This document shows positions 9,316-17,559 of a stretch of 64,000 bases of DNA, piece after piece. Below the pieces are notes generated by a model that worked only from the letters and a program-made list of their open reading frames with translations, had not been told where the DNA came from and did no database searches. The stretch is from the NCBI RefSeq assembly GCF_004115155.1, contig NZ_RDSM01000005.1, positions 140,945-204,944 of the forward strand, in the 5' to 3' direction. Each line of letters begins with the position of its first letter. Position 1 is the first letter of the stretch. The position numbers and the translations under genes are program-made. This DNA comes from Granulicella sibirica (lineage in GTDB: Bacteria; Acidobacteriota; Terriglobia; Terriglobales; Acidobacteriaceae).

Positions 9316-9540
9316 AATGCCGGTCTAGGTTCGCTCCCGCTCCAGCCCAGCGGGCTTTCCTTCTACAACTCCGATTACAACATGGTGGCAAAGCGCAGCT
9401 GTCCGGTGCATCGGTGGCCTTGCTGCTCCGGTACGCTGCCTCAGGTTGTGGCGGATCTTGGGATCAACACGTACCTGCGGGAGCCGGGCGCGCCATCTGG
9501 GTCAATCTCTACCAGCCGTCTGAACTATCTAGGGAGGACC
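9316..9540 (+). pseudogene. Decayed fragment of GH127 (DUF1680) beta-L-arabinofuranosidase-like gene
   Basis: On the plus strand a frame reads SDYNMVAKRSCPVHRWPCCSG... then TLPQVVADLGINTYLREPGA. This matches the conserved H-x-W/F-PCCSGT-x-PQ block of DUF1680 family proteins. After about 9492 the homology continues in another frame as IWVNLYQPSEL, so there is a frameshift. The fragment has no start and no remainder, and it runs into the 3' end of the convergent lipocalin-like gene. It is a relic of a plant-polysaccharide hydrolase. The remaining bases (9184-9315) are the 5' region of the TonB receptor gene, with no promoter I can call. Confidence 0.75.
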
Positions 9541-10649
9541 GGCTGGCCTGCTTTTGCGTATCCTGTCATCTCCAGATATCCGACTCCGCTCAAGGGAGAC
9601 TGACTGCGTTGGCCTCTTACGTCGATGGCTCCCTCCCAGTAGGAGGGTCCGAAGTTTCCCGTCAACTCCTGATCCTTGAGCGGCGTGGTCACATCAAGTT
9701 CCATATTCAAGCGCGGAATGGAGACGTGCCAATGAAGCGGGTAGCTTGCCTTGGTGGCCGGGCTTAGCCATTTGCTTTCTGAGTCTGAAACGGGGATCAT
9801 TGCGAAGTCTTTGGCTGACAGGAAGAGTGACTTGCCGGTTGCGTCGATGTACGTGCCTGAGGAGTATGGATCGATAGTGCCGTCGGCGTGGCGCAGTCGG
9901 TAGAGCATGAGTTCCGTGCCTTCTTCGAGTTGAACGCTCAGCCAGTCCCAGCCGGTTTCGGCGGCTGCCATGGAGCCGGTGAAGAACTCGTGATCCATCC
10001 AGGAGGTTCCGCCTACCTGGTAAGCTTTGCCGTCTATATCGATGGAGCCCGAGGTCGTCAGGCGAGTCAGCGAAAAGTATTGGGATGCATGGCCCGCGCC
10101 TTCAGCCTTTTGGCTTACCCCGTTTGGGCCCTCGATCGTAGGCGGTTTTTTGGGTATGAGCTTGAGCGCGATGCTGAACTTGCCGGCGATGCCGCGCAGG
10201 TCTTCCTCGTGCTCGGCGATGTGCGCCTGCCAATTACCGTTCCAGACGATCCCGGTCTGGCTGTCGACACCGGCGACGCCAGGGCCGGTGCGGTTGAGGC
10301 GCTCCTCGTTGTAGAAGTGCTGGCCGTTGATATCGCTGAGAGCAAGATGGGCCATCCAAACGTCGTGGACAAACCAGGGGTGACTGTTATCCGCGCGCGA
10401 AACGCCCTGGCGAAAGAAGGTCAGTTCATATCCAAAGCGACGGCCGTTGGAGGACTTTAGATGGCCGGTGTAATACCACCACTCCGTCTGGAAGTCTTCA
10501 TGGTTGAAATAGTCTCGCGGGAACTCGTAGGTGTAGCCTGCCTGCGCGATCTTGTAGCTCTTTGCGGACTGGTTTGGGGCGGCACGGTCTTGCGAGGTGG
10601 CGCACACTGCGCCGAGGAGGAGCAGGAGTGCGATGCACTTATTCCTCAT
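9525..10649 (-). CDS. AttH/CrtC-like lipocalin-family exported protein
   Basis: About 374 residues from the ATG at 10649. The signal peptide is MRNKCIALLLLLGAVCATS. The body matches the AttH / carotenoid 1,2-hydratase-like lipocalin family: EFPRDYFNHEDFQTEWWYYTG, FGYELTFFRQG, and TSWMDHEF near the middle. Members are two tandem lipocalin-like barrels that bind hydrophobic ligands. In Agrobacterium att and many other loci they sit beside a LolCDE/MacB-like ABC transporter, as here. The start overlaps the permease stop by 11 bases. I infer a periplasmic or outer-membrane partner of the exporter, handling a lipid or lipoprotein, rather than a carotenoid enzyme. No crt genes are near. Confidence 0.8.
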   Translation of the reverse strand: MRNKCIALLLLLGAVCATSQDRAAPNQSAKSYKIAQAGYTYEFPRDYFNHEDFQTEWWYYTGHLKSSNGRRFGYELTFFRQGVSRADNSHPWFVHDVWMAHLALSDINGQHFYNEERLNRTGPGVAGVDSQTGIVWNGNWQAHIAEHEEDLRGIAGKFSIALKLIPKKPPTIEGPNGVSQKAEGAGHASQYFSLTRLTTSGSIDIDGKAYQVGGTSWMDHEFFTGSMAAAETGWDWLSVQLEEGTELMLYRLRHADGTIDPYSSGTYIDATGKSLFLSAKDFAMIPVSDSESKWLSPATKASYPLHWHVSIPRLNMELDVTTPLKDQELTGNFGPSYWEGAIDVRGQRSQSPLSGVGYLEMTGYAKAGQPVLPR

Positions 10650-13197
10650 GCACGACCTCCATGGGATCGAGGCGAATGGCGATCCGGGCGGGGAAGAGGC
10701 CGGCGAGTACGGTAGCAATGTAGACGACGGTGAGCGAGCTGAGGAGAACTTCGACTGGCCAATGAAATTGGATCGTCCAGCCGAAAGACTGCTTATTGAT
10801 CACGTAGATCAGCACAAGCGAAAGGACGTAGCCGAGCACGAGGCCGAGCACGTTGGCCAGGAGCCCAGTCAGGCCGGCTTCGACGAGGATCAGCTTACGA
10901 ATCTGTGCGGAGGTGCCCCCGAGATAGCGAAGGACGCCGAACTCCCTGCGGCGGTCCATGACAATCGAGAGGAGTGCGCCGGCAATGCCGCCGATAGCCA
11001 CGAGGATGGAAATCGCCTCGACAGCATAGGTAATGGCGAATGTCTGATCGAAGACGCGGATGGCTTCATGGCGTATTTCGCCATTCGAGAGCATCATGAG
11101 GCTCTTATTGGCAATGGCATTTCGAATCGCCGCACGTGTGCGCTCGAGGTCGGCCCCTGGTTCGAGATATACAGCTAGATTGGTTGGCTTCGTGTCGGGA
11201 AGATAACGGATCAGCGTGCTCCAATCGACCACGATGAAGCCTGCTTCGTGTCCGTAGTCGTAGAAGGTATCGATCACGCGGAAGGTGACTTGATGCTCCC
11301 CGATGGGGAGGGTGATGGAGTCGTCTGCCTTGACGTGGTGCTTGTTGGCGAAGGGTTCGCTGACGACTGCGTTGTTGCCTGAGGCAAGCTCTCGAATGAC
11401 GTCGATGCTCGATCGGCCTGAAAGGAAGGTAAGATTTTGGCGAGGGATGCTTCGACTCTGGCTGGCCCCGGCAAGCGACGCGGGCAGACCCTGATATTGA
11501 ATCTCATAGGCACGCAGGCGGCTGACACTCTCCACGCCGGGAGTCGCTGCGATTCGGTCGGAGGTCTCGAGAGAGATGGTGGGATGCCGGTCGCCCCCCA
11601 TGGCTCCGGCGGGAGCGAGATAGAGGTCGGCCGGAAGCTCGCTGTCCAGCCAGGTCAGTACGGTCTGGCGGAAGCTTCCAACCATGATGCCTACCGAGGT
11701 CATCATGGCGATGGCTGTGGCGAGAGCTGCTACAAGGACCGAGGTTCTGCGCAGCGAGCCGCCCAGGCTACGGGAGGCGATGAGGCCCTCAACTCCAAGC
11801 ATGCGAAGGAGGCCGCCTGAGCCTAGGGATGTGGCGCTATGGACAAGCAGAGGAGAGATCAGGGCGGCTGCCGCGACAAAGAGCAACGCGGACAAGTAGC
11901 CGAACAAAGGCTTCCCGGCTATGGAGGGGAAGAGAGTTGCAAGTGCCCCCAGAATGGCGAGCGCCAGGGCGATTCCCGCATCATGCTTCCGTTCGACGCG
12001 CACTTCAAACTCGCGGCGGCCGCGGGCCATTGCTTCAATCGGCGGGACCATGCCGGCCTCTCGTGCGGGGGCGAAGGCGGATGCCAGAGCTACTCCGATA
12101 CCGGCGACAAGGGCAAGCGCGACCGAGCCTGCGGAGATCTTCATCTGGCCTGGACTGCTGGAAACGTAGAGAGCGTTGACTGTGGTGGACAGCATGCCGA
12201 CGGCTCCCGCGGCGAGTGCACGCCCGAGGGGCAGAGCTGCGAGGGAACCGGCTGTGCCGTAGAGCGCGGCTTCAAAGAGAAAGGCACCCATGACAGCTCC
12301 ACGGCTTGCGCCCAGTGCGCGCATGGTGCCGATATCGGCGCGTCTGCGGACAACGGAGACGGAGACCGCGTTATAGATGAGAAAGGCTCCTACGAGGAGC
12401 GCGATGCCGCTGAGCATGGTGAGATTCCAGCGGAAGGCTGCGAGCATGTGCCGGTTGGCCGCGGTCTCTGTTCCCTGGGCATTGAGCAGGACGCCCGCTG
12501 GGAGAGCCTGCTGCAACTTGCTCTGCCATGCATCGAAATTAGCCGCGCTGGGAGTCTTGATCAGGATGCGATCGACTCGGCCTGACTTGCCGGTAGCAAG
12601 CTGCGCAGCTCCGATATCCATGAGAACTGCTTCTGTGCCCAGCTTGCTTCCGTCCGGCCCTGATTCTGGGATCAGGCCACGAACCGTGTACGCCTGAACG
12701 TGGTCGTTGATGAGCAACTGGACACGGTCACCTACGGCTTTGCCTAAGCCATGGGTTAGCCAGACTGCGTCAGGATCGTTGATGTATCGGAGTCCCTGGA
12801 TCGCTGTGGCATCCTGAGCGATCGTGCCAACAAGGGTTCCGGCGTTGCTTGTCTCGGCGACAACGTCCACTCCGATCAAGGGAACAGTCTCGCCGGTCGA
12901 AACAAGCATCCCGTGATCCTCGATGCGTGGACTGATGGAGAGCGGGTAAGGCAGTCGTGCAACCTCTGCAACGACCGATTCGGGCAGGCCGCCCGCCGCG
13001 GTAATCTCAAAGTCATCCTTGCCTGCCAGAGTCTCCATCGACGAATGGAAGGACCCTGCTGCGGCGTCGCCTGCAAGGTTGATCGCAACTACGGCCGCGT
13101 CGCCAAGGGCTACAGCGAAAAAGATAATGAGGGCGCGACCAGGATGGCGGAAGACGGGCCGAACGATGAGGCGATAGAGGAGAGCGAAAAGACCCAT
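10639..13197 (-). CDS. ABC transporter permease, FtsX family
   Basis: An 852-residue inner-membrane protein. The N-terminus (RPVFRHPGRALIIFFAVALGDAAVVAINLAG) is the typical first helix. A periplasmic MacB-like domain follows, then FtsX-type three-helix modules near 245-385 (FRWNLTMLSGIALLVGAFLIYN) and at the C-terminus (720-845, ISILVAIGGIAGALLSIVMDRRREFGVLRYLGG). The long two-module form fits single-chain permeases of mechanotransmission exporters such as the LolCE/AttFG type. The stop of the ATPase gene lies one base upstream of its ATG, and its own stop overlaps the lipocalin-like gene, so the three are one unit. The cargo is not shown by sequence. Confidence 0.88.
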   Translation of the reverse strand: MGLFALLYRLIVRPVFRHPGRALIIFFAVALGDAAVVAINLAGDAAAGSFHSSMETLAGKDDFEITAAGGLPESVVAEVARLPYPLSISPRIEDHGMLVSTGETVPLIGVDVVAETSNAGTLVGTIAQDATAIQGLRYINDPDAVWLTHGLGKAVGDRVQLLINDHVQAYTVRGLIPESGPDGSKLGTEAVLMDIGAAQLATGKSGRVDRILIKTPSAANFDAWQSKLQQALPAGVLLNAQGTETAANRHMLAAFRWNLTMLSGIALLVGAFLIYNAVSVSVVRRRADIGTMRALGASRGAVMGAFLFEAALYGTAGSLAALPLGRALAAGAVGMLSTTVNALYVSSSPGQMKISAGSVALALVAGIGVALASAFAPAREAGMVPPIEAMARGRREFEVRVERKHDAGIALALAILGALATLFPSIAGKPLFGYLSALLFVAAAALISPLLVHSATSLGSGGLLRMLGVEGLIASRSLGGSLRRTSVLVAALATAIAMMTSVGIMVGSFRQTVLTWLDSELPADLYLAPAGAMGGDRHPTISLETSDRIAATPGVESVSRLRAYEIQYQGLPASLAGASQSRSIPRQNLTFLSGRSSIDVIRELASGNNAVVSEPFANKHHVKADDSITLPIGEHQVTFRVIDTFYDYGHEAGFIVVDWSTLIRYLPDTKPTNLAVYLEPGADLERTRAAIRNAIANKSLMMLSNGEIRHEAIRVFDQTFAITYAVEAISILVAIGGIAGALLSIVMDRRREFGVLRYLGGTSAQIRKLILVEAGLTGLLANVLGLVLGYVLSLVLIYVINKQSFGWTIQFHWPVEVLLSSLTVVYIATVLAGLFPARIAIRLDPMEVVHEE

Positions 13198-13198
13198 C

Positions 13199-13933
13199 TC
13201 ACGGTCTCTCTTCTACGTTTTCGCCTTCAGACACAACACGACCGTCACGCATGTGCACGATGGTGTCAGCCACCGATGAGGCCTCTGTGCTGTGCGTGGC
13301 CATGAGGACCGTGACCTGCTGTTGCGAGCAGATGCGCTGCAACAACTCGAGAATGACATTGCCGGTCGAGGTGTCGAGATTGCCTGTAGGTTCATCGGCA
13401 AGAACGATACGTGGATCGTGAACCAAAGCCCGGGCGATGGCGACGCGTTGCATCTGTCCGCCGGAAAGCTGATGAATCATGCGGTGGGCGTAGTCGGCAA
13501 GGCCAACGTCGGAGAGCCGCGCCATCGCTTTGTGGTGAGCTTTCCTCTCGCCAGCCAGGAGGAGAGGAACCTCAACGTTTTCAAGAACGCTCAGTGTGTT
13601 CAGCAGTTGAAACGACTGAAAAACGAAGCCGATTTTCTCACGACGCAGCCTGGTGAGACCCGCCTCATCCAAGGTATCGGTCGCAATCCCATCCAGCCAT
13701 ACACGGCCCGAGGTGGGGAAGTCCAGAGCGCCCGCCAAGTGAAGAAGGGTGGACTTGCCACAGCCGCTGCGACCCATTAGCGCGACGAAACGACCCGATC
13801 CAATCTCAAGAGAAACATCGTCGAGGGCGCGGACAAGTTCGTCTGCATTGGTGTATCGCTTACTCGCGTGCTCAAAAGCCAGGAGCGGTATAGGACTGGC
13901 TGGCGCTGCGACTGTATCGGATTTAGTTTTCAA
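13199..13933 (-). CDS. ABC transporter ATP-binding protein (LolD/MacB type)
   Basis: The nucleotide-binding subunit. Counting from the longest frame (TTG at 14029, 276 residues), Walker A GRSGCGKS is at 86-93, the Q-loop Gln at 138, the signature LSGGQ at 188-192 and Walker B IVLADE at 208-213, all intact. I prefer the TTG at 13933 (MKTKSD..., 244 residues), with GGAG five bases upstream. The extra 32 residues of the longer frame read into decayed DNA and have no counterpart in this family. It energises the FtsX-type permease directly downstream. ATPase function is secure, the start is uncertain. Confidence 0.9.
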   Translation of the reverse strand: MKTKSDTVAAPASPIPLLAFEHASKRYTNADELVRALDDVSLEIGSGRFVALMGRSGCGKSTLLHLAGALDFPTSGRVWLDGIATDTLDEAGLTRLRREKIGFVFQSFQLLNTLSVLENVEVPLLLAGERKAHHKAMARLSDVGLADYAHRMIHQLSGGQMQRVAIARALVHDPRIVLADEPTGNLDTSTGNVILELLQRICSQQQVTVLMATHSTEASSVADTIVHMRDGRVVSEGENVEERP

Positions 13934-14251
13934 CAAAGCTCCGGGCTTGTCATCTCTTATGCCTTCATACTTATTGAACACCACAAGGGCGGCTAAAGCT
14001 GGCGGAGAATGGCTCCATTCTTCACCCAATCAAACCAACGGTCCATCCTGGTTCTTCAGGTGCTTCCTAACGAAGCTTACAGTCTCCTCGTACGTCTCCG
14101 GTGCACCAGCAAGCGGTCTGGTTGATCGCATACTCAAATTCGCCGACACGCTTGTAAGCGTCAAGAGATATGCCACCTGCGTTCGCCGTGTTCAAAGCCT
14201 CCATATTCTCTCAGCTGGAGTAGCCATCGCCGAACCATCTGATGGCTTCTG

Positions 14252-14389
14252 CTAACACTCCTCGAACATGCGCCATAGGAGATGTTGTAGAACAGGCAAG
14301 CCCTCTGACGAACTGATCCATCGCGAGTCGTAATCGTCACCGGCGTAGCTAATGAAGATATCGTAGTCAAAGCCCGGGACGTAGGGCAT
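14252..14389 (-). pseudogene. Truncated TIR-domain gene start
   Basis: A 45-codon frame begins MPYVPGFDYDIFISYAGDD, the classic first strand of a bacterial TIR domain. It then loses similarity and stops at 14252. A normal TIR domain needs about 130 residues. It lies 127 bases past the end of the dynamin-like gene cluster, on the same strand, and is too short for the catalytic Glu region. Downstream to about 14030, short minus-strand stretches in two frames (ISLDAYKRVGEFEYAINQT, then PETYEETVSFVRKHLKNQDG) look like the rest of one or more decayed genes. I read it as a broken TIR effector gene rather than a functional small protein. Confidence 0.65.
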
Positions 14390-14515
14390 CTATCTACCCT
14401 TTCGATCCGGCGTCATCGAAGCGCCGGGAGTAAGAATCTCAGGTAGCGAGCCTTTGGCCCTATGCCTGGAATCGGGGCCTGCTGAGAAGCATGCCGTCGA
14501 GGACTAAGTAGACGA
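14390..14515. other. Short gap between dynamin-like gene and TIR relic
   Basis: It holds the 3' flank of the 655-residue GTPase gene. I see no hairpin with a T-run here, so readthrough into the TIR relic would be possible. Confidence 0.35.
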
Positions 14516-16483
14516 TCAGATTGCATTGATCGAGCATTGCATATCCTGCAGGCGCTGCCGCATCGATAACATCTCGGTCGAGAAGCGGGTAAAGCGCTCC
14601 TGGTCGGCAAGGCGGGAGTTGGCACGGCGCTCGCGCGCGGAGTTGGCGAGGGCGAGCTGATGGTCGACTTCGGTAAGGGCAAGCAGGAACTGGTGGTCGA
14701 GGACTGCGTAGTAATGGGAGATCAGGATGTTGAGAGACGCGCGGTGAGCCGGGAGACATCTCTGCCAATAAACCGCGGTAGCCTCACTGAAGGCGGTCCG
14801 GACCAGTCCTCTGAGATTGTTCAGGCGGAGCTGGTCGGTGACGGAGCGGGTAAAGTTGGGCCCATAGGGAGCTTGGGGGGTGATGCTGACATCGTCGGCC
14901 CAATCTATGGAAAACATCAGCGATTGCGTGAAAGCAGAACAGCGTTCAGCCTCTTCTTCATCGGGAAACAGGTTGGCAAAGATGATTTCCGTTTCGGGAG
15001 CTTCGAGTCCTGCGTCGAGGCCGAGCCTGCTGGCCATCGTTGGCGCGGGTGAAGGCGGCGCAGGGGCCAAAGAGGCTTCGAAACCAAGGGAGAGGTGAAG
15101 CATGACACGGTCGAAGATGCTGATGAAAAGAGACAAATTGGAGATGACCGGGGACAGTCCTTTACCAAGCGTGGATAAGAGCGATGAAGCAGCCGACTCA
15201 ATAGCTTCATCGAACTCTGTCTTGAGGTGATCAGCGAGTGCGCGAAGATAAGACGAGAGCGCGGGGATTTCCAAGTGCTGTACGCCGAGGTTCAGCGAGG
15301 GGTACGTTTCCTCGGCGACGCGCTCAAACTCTCTAGGAAAAGCTGTGATCAGAGTACGCAGCGTGATGGAGGCGTGGACGCGCTGCTCTTCAATGCGGGT
15401 GCGAGAATCGGCGATGAGCCACTGGAGGGATCGCAGGATGTGCGGCGCGTCGTCTTCGAAGGATTCGCCAATGGGCAATAAGGCGGCGTTGAGGCGGGAG
15501 TTGAGCTCCTGGGTGAGTTCCACGGCGAAGCCGTTTATACGCTCGGCAGCGAGACGGAGTGAGACAAGGCCGCTCTCTGAAGAGAGGAAGTCTTCAAGGG
15601 CGCTTTCAAAGACGGGCAGGCCGCTGCGTTGAAGAGCAGCTTCGTCTCCGTTCATTTTTGCCTGCAGGGCATCGTAGCCGGATACAGCGAAGACGCGCGT
15701 CTTGGCGGTGCGCAGGAAGTCTGCGCGGGCGTGCTCGTCGGGAAAGAGCGTCGCGACGAAACGTGCGACCGTGTCTTCGATGCGAGAGGTGACCACGGCC
15801 AGGATGCGTTCCCGCTCGCCGGGCGTGCGGATCTTGTCGATGCCGGTGACGACGAAGAGGAAGCTGCGCAGGCCGTACTGGGTCATGGCCAATTCGAGGA
15901 AGGAAGCTTCGGTCTGAGAGAAGGGCGCGGTCGCCATGAGAACGAAGACTGCGGCGTCAACACGGGGCAGGAGGCGAAAAGTAACCTCGCTCATAGCGAT
16001 CTCGTCGGAGAGGCCGGGAGTGTCGATGATGTCGATGTTTTGCTTGCAGAATGGAATGGGGTAGTACACGTTGGCTTGCTCGACGGTGGCGGCCATGGCC
16101 TCCGCTTCGGGTGTGAGCTTGGTGACGTAATGTTCCAGGCGAGCGATGTCGATGGCCTGTTCCTCCGTGGCACCACGAAAGATGACGCTGGCGCTCGGTA
16201 CGAGTCCATACGTGATGCGATTGATGGTGGCGGAGGCGGGCGCAATGTCAGCGGGGAGGATGTCCTTGCCAAGAAGGGCATTGATGAAGGTGCTCTTGCC
16301 GCGTTTGAACTCGCCGACCACGGCGATGATGAACTTATGCGTCGTGATGCGGTCGCGCATCTCTGCCGTGCGGGCAGCTAGGTCCGGCATGCCGATGGTG
16401 GCGGCAAGAGCCTGGAGGCGATCAAGGTCCGCGACGAGGGCGAACTCCGCTTGACGGTGGGTGAGAAGGGAAGGATGGCTCAT
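14516..16483 (-). CDS. Bacterial dynamin-like GTPase (third of the cluster)
   Basis: 655 residues. The GTPase domain has G1 GEFKRGKS (57-64), Thr86 as a candidate G2, G3 DTPG (154-157) and a G4-like TGIDK (213-217). GEFKRGKST is the hallmark P-loop of the bacterial dynamin/BDLP and YjdA families. The remaining 430 residues are mainly helical, as in dynamin stalks, with a hydrophobic patch near 420-450 (SSLLSTLGKGLSPVISNLSLFISIF) that could be a membrane-binding paddle. Dynamin-like proteins bind and remodel membranes with GTP hydrolysis. The ATG overlaps the preceding gene's stop as ATGA. It is last in the five-gene unit. The pairing of two to three different dynamin-like proteins in one operon fits hetero-oligomeric action. 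Confidence 0.85.
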   Translation of the reverse strand: MSHPSLLTHRQAEFALVADLDRLQALAATIGMPDLAARTAEMRDRITTHKFIIAVVGEFKRGKSTFINALLGKDILPADIAPASATINRITYGLVPSASVIFRGATEEQAIDIARLEHYVTKLTPEAEAMAATVEQANVYYPIPFCKQNIDIIDTPGLSDEIAMSEVTFRLLPRVDAAVFVLMATAPFSQTEASFLELAMTQYGLRSFLFVVTGIDKIRTPGERERILAVVTSRIEDTVARFVATLFPDEHARADFLRTAKTRVFAVSGYDALQAKMNGDEAALQRSGLPVFESALEDFLSSESGLVSLRLAAERINGFAVELTQELNSRLNAALLPIGESFEDDAPHILRSLQWLIADSRTRIEEQRVHASITLRTLITAFPREFERVAEETYPSLNLGVQHLEIPALSSYLRALADHLKTEFDEAIESAASSLLSTLGKGLSPVISNLSLFISIFDRVMLHLSLGFEASLAPAPPSPAPTMASRLGLDAGLEAPETEIIFANLFPDEEEAERCSAFTQSLMFSIDWADDVSITPQAPYGPNFTRSVTDQLRLNNLRGLVRTAFSEATAVYWQRCLPAHRASLNILISHYYAVLDHQFLLALTEVDHQLALANSARERRANSRLADQERFTRFSTEMLSMRQRLQDMQCSINAI

Positions 16484-17559
16484 TTAGCTTGGGAAAGCGC
16501 TTCGGCGCGCAGAGCTATGGCCTCGACCTCGAAGCGAATTGCGTCGTTCTGGAGGCCGCCGGATGCGATTATGCCGGAGGTCTCTGCGAGTAGGGTGTGC
16601 TGATCCGCAAACCAGGCGTCGATCTCGAGTTTGAAGACGGTATAGCGGCCGCTGATAAAGTTGAACACATGTTGGACGGTGACTGCTCGTTGGATCTCCC
16701 AAGCTTCGTCGATGAGGGCGAAGGTGGCGGCAAGGGAGGCCTGCCGGAAGGCGTTGGAGCGATCGGCGCCGGGAGCTGCGGGTTTGCCCGGGACGTCTAC
16801 GCGGAACTTGCGTAGAGCGGGAGCGATCGGGGCCTGGAGAATGGTGGTGAGCTCCAGGAGTAAAGGAAATGGAGGTTCCGTTTCGGCGGCGGGCTCAGAG
16901 TAGACACCTACTTGCTCGAGTAACTGCTCCTCCAGGCGAGTGGCGCGGTCGAGGAGCATGCCAGTCATCTCTCCGGTACTGGGTTTCTGCTGAACGGCGC
17001 GGACCAGTTCATCGCAGGTCAAGAAGAGCGCGAGAGATTTGCCAAGCTCTTCGAGGAGGGCAGGCAGTAGGCTCGCGTAGAGCTCGCGAGCGAGGGAGGC
17101 GGATGCGTTGCGGAATGCCTCCATCAGCTGACGATGGAGGCGTGAGGAGGGGTCCGGCGCAGGTGAGCTGAGGTCGGCCGGCGAGAGGCGGAAGTCCGCA
17201 ATCGACCTTATGGCAGCACGCTGCCAGAGCAGAGGCAGAGATTCGATCTTCTGCCGGGCGGCCTCACAGGCTGCGGCCGCTGCACGATCGAAGTCCGCCA
17301 TCTCGCGGCGGTTCATGAGCTCAAGCTGACGGAGGATGGAGGCGAAGCGCTGCCAGGATTCGGCTGACCCGTGGATGGGGGAAGGGGGTCGAGTCAGATA
17401 TTTGCTGATGGAGAGACAGGCAGAGCGGATCTGGGCGGCCTGGGCATTCGGCTCGGCGTCCGAGGCGGCGTCGATCGCGGCGGCTAGGCTTTCCATCTGG
17501 AGCGAGTCTGCGAGCTCATGGAGACGGTCAAGGTACAGGCTGGCTTCGTAGAGACTCAT
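16480..17559 (-). CDS. Unknown helical protein of the dynamin cluster
   Basis: A 359-residue soluble protein with no signal peptide, no membrane segment and no motif I recognise. It is rich in Ala, Leu, Glu and Arg, and long stretches suit helical bundles (for example FDRAAAAACEAARQKIES and ELYASLLPALLEELGKSLALF). It has no P-loop. Both ends overlap their neighbours by four bases (ATGA with the TIR-dynamin gene upstream and with the dynamin-like gene downstream), which implies tight stoichiometric coupling. It could be a stalk-like partner or adaptor for the GTPases. That is inference from position only. Confidence 0.75.
   Translation of the reverse strand: MSLYEASLYLDRLHELADSLQMESLAAAIDAASDAEPNAQAAQIRSACLSISKYLTRPPSPIHGSAESWQRFASILRQLELMNRREMADFDRAAAAACEAARQKIESLPLLWQRAAIRSIADFRLSPADLSSPAPDPSSRLHRQLMEAFRNASASLARELYASLLPALLEELGKSLALFLTCDELVRAVQQKPSTGEMTGMLLDRATRLEEQLLEQVGVYSEPAAETEPPFPLLLELTTILQAPIAPALRKFRVDVPGKPAAPGADRSNAFRQASLAATFALIDEAWEIQRAVTVQHVFNFISGRYTVFKLEIDAWFADQHTLLAETSGIIASGGLQNDAIRFEVEAIALRAEALSQAK

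Noticed and set aside
9525..10649. Carotenoid 1,2-hydratase as literal function
   Set aside because: The fold family includes CrtC, but no carotenoid genes are nearby and the ABC exporter context fits AttH-like proteins better.
13749..14255. 168-codon plus-strand frame over the ABC ATPase start and TIR relic
   Set aside because: It crosses two minus-strand coding regions and shows no recognisable domain.
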